This document shows positions 58,819 through 64,000 of a DNA stretch of 64,000 nt, one piece after another. This DNA is from JAPUEK01 sp963815355. Its GTDB lineage: Bacteria; Pseudomonadota; Alphaproteobacteria; Rhodobacterales; Rhodobacteraceae. Both the position numbers and the translations under genes were made by a program. The stretch lies in assembly GCA_963815355.1 (NCBI GenBank), contig CAWFGJ010000005.1:1-64000 (forward strand). Direction: 5' to 3'. The stretch's first letter is position 1. Every line of letters starts with the position of its first letter. The notes beneath the pieces were generated by a model. The model was not told where the DNA came from. It saw nothing but the letters and a program-made list of their open reading frames with translations, and searched no databases.

Positions 58819-59778
58819 ATGACACAACTTTCCGCCTTCTCCGCCGCCGGTCGCTTTTGGCGCGGCAATCTGCACACCCATTCGACCCGGTCGGACGGGG
58901 TGTTGGAGCCTGAGGAAGTGTGCCGTCGCTACCGGGCGGAAGGCTATGACTTTCTGGCGCTGACCGATCACTTCGTGGGCAAGTTCGGCTATCCGATCGT
59001 GGATACAGTGCCGATGCGGACCGCAGAGTTCACCACGATTCTGGGGGCGGAACTGCACTCGGGCGCGATGTCCAACGGCGAGTTGTGGCATATTCTGGCG
59101 GTGGGTCTGCCCGCCGATTTCGCGCCGTCGAACACGCCGGGGTTTGTGCCCTTGGCGGATCAGGAAACCGGGCCGGAGATCGCGGCGCGGGCGGTGGCGG
59201 CGGGGGCCTTTGTGGCCATTGCCCATCCGCAATGGTCGGGGATGACACTGGCCGATGCCCGCTCCATCACCGCGGCCCATGCGGTGGAGATCTATAACAC
59301 CGGTTGTGCGATGGGGTGCGATCGGCCCGACGGGTTCAGCATTGCCGATCTGTTGCTGACCGAGGGGCGGCGGTTGAGCCTGATTGCCACCGATGACGCG
59401 CATTTCAGCGAGCCGGATCATTTCGGCGGCTGGGTGATGGTCAAGGCCACTGAAAACACGCCCGAGGCCTTGTTGGCCGCGCTGAAGGCGGGGAATTTCT
59501 ATTCCTCCCAAGGGCCAGAGTTGCGCGATGTGCGCATAGAGGGCGACGTGGCAGTTGTGGAATGTTCTGCCGCCGTGTCGGTGGTGGCGCTTGGGCATGG
59601 CACCGGGGCCAAGGCGGTGCATGGCCATTCGCTGACCCGGGTTGAGGTTCCATTGGACCGGCTTAACAACTCGCCTTGGGTGCGGGTGGCGGTGATTGAT
59701 GCGGCGGGCAAGCGGGCTTGGTCAAACCCGATCTGGGTGGATGGCCCGGCAAAGCCCAACCCGCGCGTGCGGGCCTAG
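58819..59778 (+). CDS. PHP-domain metal-dependent phosphoesterase-like protein
   Basis: A 319-residue protein with the PHP metal motifs NLHTHSTRSDG, FLALTDH, ILGAELHSG, AIAHPQW and IATDDAHF in order. Family members are phosphoesterases or hydrolases with two or three metals; the substrate is not known. CAGGAG precedes the ATG at 58819. It is divergent from sqrR, with a 165-base gap that holds no clear operator, and overlaps the convergent flavin reductase gene by 4 bases. Confidence 0.88.
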   Translation: MTQLSAFSAAGRFWRGNLHTHSTRSDGVLEPEEVCRRYRAEGYDFLALTDHFVGKFGYPIVDTVPMRTAEFTTILGAELHSGAMSNGELWHILAVGLPADFAPSNTPGFVPLADQETGPEIAARAVAAGAFVAIAHPQWSGMTLADARSITAAHAVEIYNTGCAMGCDRPDGFSIADLLLTEGRRLSLIATDDAHFSEPDHFGGWVMVKATENTPEALLAALKAGNFYSSQGPELRDVRIEGDVAVVECSAAVSVVALGHGTGAKAVHGHSLTRVEVPLDRLNNSPWVRVAVIDAAGKRAWSNPIWVDGPAKPNPRVRA

Positions 59779-60428
59779 GCCTTACCCTCAAGCCCGTCGG
59801 AAGCCATTCCAGAGGCGTTGGGAATGCGCATCTCGAAGGTTTCCGATACGGCGGTGTAGTCGTAATATCCCATCCGTGCCAAGGGCTTGATGGCGGCGTA
59901 GTCAAGCTTGCCTTGTGCCGTCAGCACCTCGTCCTTGACATGGATGCGCACGACTTCGCCGTAAACAACATCGACCCAACCGTGGCCTGAGTTGCCGCGC
60001 AGGCGGTGGGTGGACAGATACCGGCATTCGAAATGCGCCGGGCTTTGCGCCACGCGTGAAGCGGGGGCGTCGATGCAGGGCGATTTGGTCAGGCCCGCGC
60101 GTTCGAATTCATCGACGCCGTCGGGCCATTCCTGTGCGGTAATATTCATCGCCTCGCGCAGATCATAGGTGCACATGTTCCAGACAAACCAGCCGGTCTG
60201 TTCGGCGTTGATCACGGTGTGCTTGCGCCGTCCGTCGGAATATTGGTTGGCGGCGAACATCACCATGGGGGGATCGAAGGTCAGGTTTTGCCATTGGCTG
60301 TAGGGGGCGAGGTTATCCACGCCTTGCAATGAGCGGGTAGAGATCCAGCCGATCGGCCGCGGCACGGTGCAGGCCTTGAAGGGGCTGTAGGGGAGCGGGC
60401 AGGGCTCGGAGGCGGGGGCGTAGTGCAT
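59775..60428 (-). CDS. Flavin reductase family protein (FMN-binding split barrel)
   Basis: A 217-residue protein with the flavin reductase-like pattern CTVPRPIGWISTRS and the FMN-contact stretch NLAPYSQWQNLTFDPPMVMF, typical of the DIM6/NTAB group that supplies reduced flavin or acts alone. AGGAAC precedes the ATG at 60428. It follows hutU by 82 bases in the same direction, which may be chance. Confidence 0.88.
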   Translation of the reverse strand: MHYAPASEPCPLPYSPFKACTVPRPIGWISTRSLQGVDNLAPYSQWQNLTFDPPMVMFAANQYSDGRRKHTVINAEQTGWFVWNMCTYDLREAMNITAQEWPDGVDEFERAGLTKSPCIDAPASRVAQSPAHFECRYLSTHRLRGNSGHGWVDVVYGEVVRIHVKDEVLTAQGKLDYAAIKPLARMGYYDYTAVSETFEMRIPNASGMASDGLEGKA

Positions 60429-60510
60429 GACGGGGTTCCTGTGGCGGCTGCAGGTCCGGGGGCCGCGTTCGGGCCCCCGGGGTGTTTGCGGACGGATCAA
60501 AGGGCGGCCG

Positions 60511-62193
60511 TCAGTTTCCCAAAATGCCGGGCAGGCGCAGGTCATGGTCGCGCGCGCAGTCAAGCGCGATGTCATAGCCAGCATCGGCGTGGCGCATGAC
60601 CCCGGTGGCCGGGTCGTTCCACAGGACGTTGTGAAGGCGGCGGGCGGCGTCATCGCTGCCATCCGCACAGATCACCATGCCGGAGTGTTGGCTGAAGCCC
60701 ATGCCGACGCCGCCGCCGTGGTGCAGCGACACCCACGTGGCACCGGACGCGGTGTTAAGGAGCGCGTTCAGCAGCGGCCAGTCCGAGACGGCATCAGAGC
60801 CGTCCTTCATCGCTTCGGTCTCACGGTTGGGGCTGGCGACCGAGCCGCTGTCGAGGTGGTCGCGGCCGATCACGACGGGGGCTTTGAGTTCGCCGGATTT
60901 GACCATCTCATTAAACATCAGCCCCGCTTTGTGGCGCTCACCAAGCCCGATCCAGCAGATGCGGGCGGGCAGGCCTTGGAAGGCGATGCGTTCGGCAGCC
61001 ATATCAAGCCAGCGGTGCAGGTGTTTGTTTTCGGGAAAGAGTTTCTTCATCGCCGCGTCGGTGGCGTGGATATCGGCCGGATCGCCGGACAGGGCCGCCC
61101 AGCGGAACGGGCCGATGCCCCGGCAAAAGAGCGGGCGGATATAGGCGGGCACAAAGCCCGGAAAGGCGAAGGCGTTGGTCAGCCCTTCGTCCAGCGCCAC
61201 TTGGCGGATGTTGTTGCCGTAATCCAGCGTTGGCACCCCGGCGTTCCAGAAATCAACCATCGCGGCAACATGGGTGCGCATGGAGGCGCGGGCGGCCTTT
61301 TCCACCTCTTTCGGGGCGGTTTCCTGTTTGGCGCGCCACTCAGCCACGGTCCAGCCTTGCGGCAGGTAGCCGTGCAGCGGGTCATGGGCCGAGGTCTGGT
61401 CGGTGACCATGTCGGGGCGTGGGCCACCGGCCTGCATCCGGGCATAAAGTTCGGGGAAGATGTCGGCGGCGTTGCCGACAAGCCCGACCGATTTCGCCTC
61501 GCCCTTGGCGGTCCAGTCGGCGATCAGGGCGAGAGCCTCATCCAGCGTGTGGGCCTTGGCGTCGAGATAGCGGGTGCGGATGCGGAAATCGATCCGCGTC
61601 TCGTCGCATTCCACGGCAAGGCAGCAGGCCCCCGCCATCACGGCTGCAAGCGGCTGGGCGCCGCCCATGCCCCCCAGCCCGCCCGTCAGAATCCAGCGCC
61701 CGGTCAGGTTGCCGTCGTAATGTTGGCGGCCTGCCTCGGCGAAGGTTTCATAGGTGCCTTGAACGATCCCTTGGGTGCCGATGTAGATCCACGAGCCCGC
61801 CGTCATCTGGCCATACATCGCCAGACCCTTTTTATCGAGTTCGTTGAAATGGTCCCAAGTGGCCCAATGCGGCACGAGGTTGGAGTTGGCGATCAGCACG
61901 CGGGGGGCGTCCTTGTGGGTGCGAAACACGCCCACCGGTTTGCCTGACTGCACCAGCAGGGTTTCATCATCGTTCAGCGTCTTGAGCGTGGCCACGATCT
62001 TGTCAAAATCTTCCCAGGTCCGCGCTGCGCGGCCAATGCCGCCGTAGACCACCAGCTCATGCGGGTTTTCGGCCACATCGGGGTGCAGGTTGTTCATCAG
62101 CATCCGCATCGGCGCCTCGGTCATCCAGCTTTTCGCGGTGATCTCGGTGCCGGTGGCAGGATAGATGTCGCGGGTGTTGTGGCGGCTGGTCAT
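60511..62193 (-). CDS. hutU: Urocanate hydratase
   Basis: NAD-dependent second enzyme of histidine breakdown, converting urocanate to imidazolone propionate. The 560-residue length is normal. Signatures are ENPHELVVYGGIGRAARTW, the GGLGGMGGAQPLA loop, RPLFCRGIGPFRW with the catalytic-region Cys, and LHHGGGVGMGFSQHSGMVI. It is divergent from hutF with the hut operator between them. Confidence 0.97.
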   Translation of the reverse strand: MTSRHNTRDIYPATGTEITAKSWMTEAPMRMLMNNLHPDVAENPHELVVYGGIGRAARTWEDFDKIVATLKTLNDDETLLVQSGKPVGVFRTHKDAPRVLIANSNLVPHWATWDHFNELDKKGLAMYGQMTAGSWIYIGTQGIVQGTYETFAEAGRQHYDGNLTGRWILTGGLGGMGGAQPLAAVMAGACCLAVECDETRIDFRIRTRYLDAKAHTLDEALALIADWTAKGEAKSVGLVGNAADIFPELYARMQAGGPRPDMVTDQTSAHDPLHGYLPQGWTVAEWRAKQETAPKEVEKAARASMRTHVAAMVDFWNAGVPTLDYGNNIRQVALDEGLTNAFAFPGFVPAYIRPLFCRGIGPFRWAALSGDPADIHATDAAMKKLFPENKHLHRWLDMAAERIAFQGLPARICWIGLGERHKAGLMFNEMVKSGELKAPVVIGRDHLDSGSVASPNRETEAMKDGSDAVSDWPLLNALLNTASGATWVSLHHGGGVGMGFSQHSGMVICADGSDDAARRLHNVLWNDPATGVMRHADAGYDIALDCARDHDLRLPGILGN

Positions 62194-62253
62194 GGGAACC
62201 TCGGCTGTCGGTTGGAGTGGGGAAGGCGCTTGCCTTATGTCTGGCTCTGGTGC

Positions 62254-62273
62254 TATTATGTCTGCACATAATA
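62254..62273. promoter_or_regulatory. HutC-type operator
   Basis: A perfect 8-base inverted repeat, TATTATGT-CTGC-ACATAATA, lies between divergent hutU and hutF. A half-site TTATGTCTGG occurs at 62235-62244. The hutC repressor gene follows hutF. Confidence 0.75.
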
Positions 62274-62296
62274 TGACTTGTCAAGCGAGGCCTGCA

Positions 62297-63664
62297 ATGA
62301 CCGTGATCCATGCCAAGACCGCTTTGTTGCCCGCAGGTTGGGCGCAGGATGTGCGGGTGGAGATTGCCGGGGGGCGGATTGTGTCGGTGGCGGCAGGGGT
62401 GACGGAGGCGGGGGCCGGTTCGGTCGTTGATTGCCTGCTGCCCGCGCCGGTGAACCTGCATTCGCACAGTTTTCAGCGGGCCATGGCGGGGATGACGGAA
62501 AAGCGCGGGCCGGGCGGGCAGGACAGTTTCTGGTCATGGCGCACGCTGATGTACCGGTTTCTGGACCGCCTGACGCCTGATGATGTGCAGGCGATTGCGG
62601 CGATGGTGATGATGGAGATGGCCGAAGCGGGTTATGCGGCGGTGGCAGAGTTTCACTATCTGCACCACGCGCCGGGGGGTGGGACCTATGACGATCTGGC
62701 AGAGATGACGGCGCGGATCGCGGCGGCGGCGGCACAGACGGGATTGGGGCTGACGCATCTGCCGGTTCTGTATGAGCGCGGCGGCTGTGACGGGCGGGCG
62801 CTGACGGCGGGGCAGTTGCGCTTTGGCAATGACCCTGATCGCTTTGCGCGCTTGTGGGAGGCGGCGGGCAAGGCGCTTGCCGGGTTGCCGGGCGACACGG
62901 TTCTGGGGGTGGCACCGCATTCGCTGCGCGCGGCTTCGGCCGAGGGGGTGCGGCTGGCGGAGGCTTTGGCACCGGGCGCGCCCATCCATATTCATGTGGC
63001 CGAACAGGTGGCAGAGGTGGCAGAGGTGCAGGGCGCCACGGGGATGCGGCCTGTCGCGTGGTTGTTGGCCCATCACGCCCTTTCCCCGCGCTGGTGCCTG
63101 ATCCATGCCACGCAGATGCTGCCCGAGGAGACAGTGGGCTTGGCGGCTTCGGGCGCGGTGGCGGGGTTGTGCCCGATCACTGAGGCCAATCTGGGCGACG
63201 GCCTCTTTGACGGGGTGCGGTTTGTTGAGGCGGGCGGGGTGTTTGGGGTGGGGTCGGACAGCAATGTGCGCATCTCATTGTCCGAGGAATTGCGGATGCT
63301 GGAATATTCGCAGCGGTTGGGTCTGCGCGGCAGGGTGCTGATCGCGCAGGCAGAGCGGTCCACAGGGCGGGTGCTGTATGAGGGGGCCTGTGCAGGCGGT
63401 GCCCTCGCGGCGGGCCGTGCGGCGGGGGCGATTGCACCGGGGCTTTGGGCCGATCTGATGGCGCTGGATTGCTCGGGGCCGGATCTGGGGGAAAGCCGGG
63501 GGGATACGCTGCTTGACAGCTATGTCTTTGCCGGGGATGACCGGATGGTATCGGAGGTCTGGTCAGCGGGCCGTCCGATCGTAACCGGGGGGCGCCACGT
63601 GGCGCGGGAGGCGATTGTGGCGCGCTATAGAACGGCAATGGCCCGGTTGAGGGCGGAGTTGTGA
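62297..63664 (+). CDS. hutF: Formimidoylglutamate deiminase
   Basis: Amidohydrolase of 455 residues that deaminates N-formimino-glutamate to N-formylglutamate in the five-step hut pathway. Metal and active-site motifs are APVNLHSHSFQRAMAG, VAPHSLRA, IHIHVAEQ, LIHATQM and FGVGSDSNVRISL. The ATG at 62297 gives the family start. Presence of hutF predicts HutG of the N-formylglutamate amidohydrolase type, expected beyond the window. Confidence 0.94.
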   Translation: MTVIHAKTALLPAGWAQDVRVEIAGGRIVSVAAGVTEAGAGSVVDCLLPAPVNLHSHSFQRAMAGMTEKRGPGGQDSFWSWRTLMYRFLDRLTPDDVQAIAAMVMMEMAEAGYAAVAEFHYLHHAPGGGTYDDLAEMTARIAAAAAQTGLGLTHLPVLYERGGCDGRALTAGQLRFGNDPDRFARLWEAAGKALAGLPGDTVLGVAPHSLRAASAEGVRLAEALAPGAPIHIHVAEQVAEVAEVQGATGMRPVAWLLAHHALSPRWCLIHATQMLPEETVGLAASGAVAGLCPITEANLGDGLFDGVRFVEAGGVFGVGSDSNVRISLSEELRMLEYSQRLGLRGRVLIAQAERSTGRVLYEGACAGGALAAGRAAGAIAPGLWADLMALDCSGPDLGESRGDTLLDSYVFAGDDRMVSEVWSAGRPIVTGGRHVAREAIVARYRTAMARLRAEL

Positions 63665-64000
63665 TCGCGGGCTGGGAGGGCATCCGCGCCGAGGTGTTGC
63701 GCCGCATCCGGGTGCGCGACTGGCTGCCGGGTGCGCTGATCCCGACCGAAGAGGCGCTGGCGGTTGAGTTTGGTTGCGCGCGCGCCACGGTCAACCGGGC
63801 CTTGCGCGATCTGGCCGAGGCGGGGGTGCTGGAGCGTCGGCGCAAGGCGGGCACGCGGGTGGCGATGCTGCCGGTGCGCAAGGCCACGCTGGATATTCCG
63901 GTGATCCGCCAAGAGGTTGAGGCACGCGGCCAGACCCACGGTTTTCGGCTGTTGGCGCAGGCGATGGCGGTGCCGCCGGTGCCGGTCGCTTCGCGTCTGG
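63661..64000 (+). CDS. hutC: Histidine utilization repressor HutC (partial, runs off the end)
   Basis: The GTG at 63661 overlaps the hutF stop and opens a GntR-family winged helix: GWEGIRAEVLRRIRVRDWLP, LIPTEEALAVEFGCARATVN, RALRDLAEAGVLERRRKAGT. The beginning of the HutC-type effector domain follows before the window ends at residue 113. HutC binds urocanate and represses the hut genes; its operator is the palindrome at 62254-62273. It shows an open frame to the edge. Confidence 0.88.
   Translation, partial: MIAGWEGIRAEVLRRIRVRDWLPGALIPTEEALAVEFGCARATVNRALRDLAEAGVLERRRKAGTRVAMLPVRKATLDIPVIRQEVEARGQTHGFRLLAQAMAVPPVPVASRL

Noticed and set aside
60427..61947. 506-codon open frame opposite hutU
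   Set aside because: Antisense shadow; hutU on the - strand is full length and certain.

Overview
The window is GC-rich chromosomal DNA from an alphaproteobacterium, most likely a member of the Rhodobacteraceae (Rhodobacter/Paracoccus/Roseobacter relatives). This follows from gene content: a sarcosine oxidase operon in soxB-D-A-G order, a GapR (DUF2312) nucleoid protein, an SqrR-like persulfide sensor with cysteines at the Rhodobacter capsulatus positions, reductive pyrimidine catabolism genes, and a dispersed intergenic repeat with core GATATTT-n-GACAGAAAAT. No phage, plasmid or CRISPR array is visible.

Layout. 0-4 kb: the end of a sugar ABC transporter and a sugar-acid catabolic operon (enolase-superfamily dehydratase, zinc dehydrogenase, KduD-like dehydrogenase) behind a FadR-type GntR operator. 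4-10.5 kb: a non-coding gap, then dusA, a Bcr/CflA efflux pump, a TauE/SafE exporter, a possible Fe(II)/2OG oxygenase, DUF1289, a ruvX with an apparent 5' frameshift, and ccmI. 10.6-16.1 kb: sarcosine oxidase, with an extra one-helix membrane protein and an attenuator-like hairpin between soxB and soxD. 16.1-25.7 kb: two RutR-like TetR regulators, a UPF0303 protein, beta-ureidopropionase, dihydropyrimidinase and an NMT1-type ABC importer carrying two unfamiliar accessory proteins; two RutR-type operators lie in the divergent promoter. 25.8-31.6 kb: a ScfR/RamB-like regulator, then a signalling operon of a lone receiver, a small membrane protein, a transporter-type histidine kinase and a FliM-like protein.

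31.7-34.5 kb: a small HTH gene and a sulfide/persulfide operon (ETHE1/Blh-type hydrolase, two YeeE halves, one fused to a sulfur-transferase domain). 34.6-40.7 kb: DksA-like protein, a degenerate enoyl-CoA hydratase/hydroxyacyl-CoA dehydrogenase, gapR, an iron-type ABC permease and tRNA-Thr(UGU). 40.8-42.7 kb: a small accessory stretch behind the tRNA with a Kelch protein and a relic of an IS3-type transposase. 42.8-52.8 kb: an envelope/stress block with OmpA proteins, an SH3 protein, small membrane proteins, an EcfG-like sigma factor with candidate EcfG promoters nearby, and a 1316-residue CheB-CheR-PAS-kinase-REC-REC-HTH fusion. 52.9-60.4 kb: ppx/gppA, a glycosyltransferase, a P1B-4 metal ATPase, an SDR, sqrR, a PHP protein and a flavin reductase. 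60.5 kb to the end: hutU, hutF and the start of hutC around a clear operator.

The metabolic theme is use of small nitrogenous and acidic compounds (sugar acids, sarcosine, pyrimidines, histidine), each module with its own local regulator. The least conventional parts are the transporter-kinase/receiver/FliM-like operon, the EcfG-like block with the CheB/CheR fusion kinase, and the persulfide regulon split between 32-34 kb and 58 kb. Two genes (ruvX and an OmpA lipoprotein) carry apparent single-base frameshifts that may be sequencing errors or real lesions.
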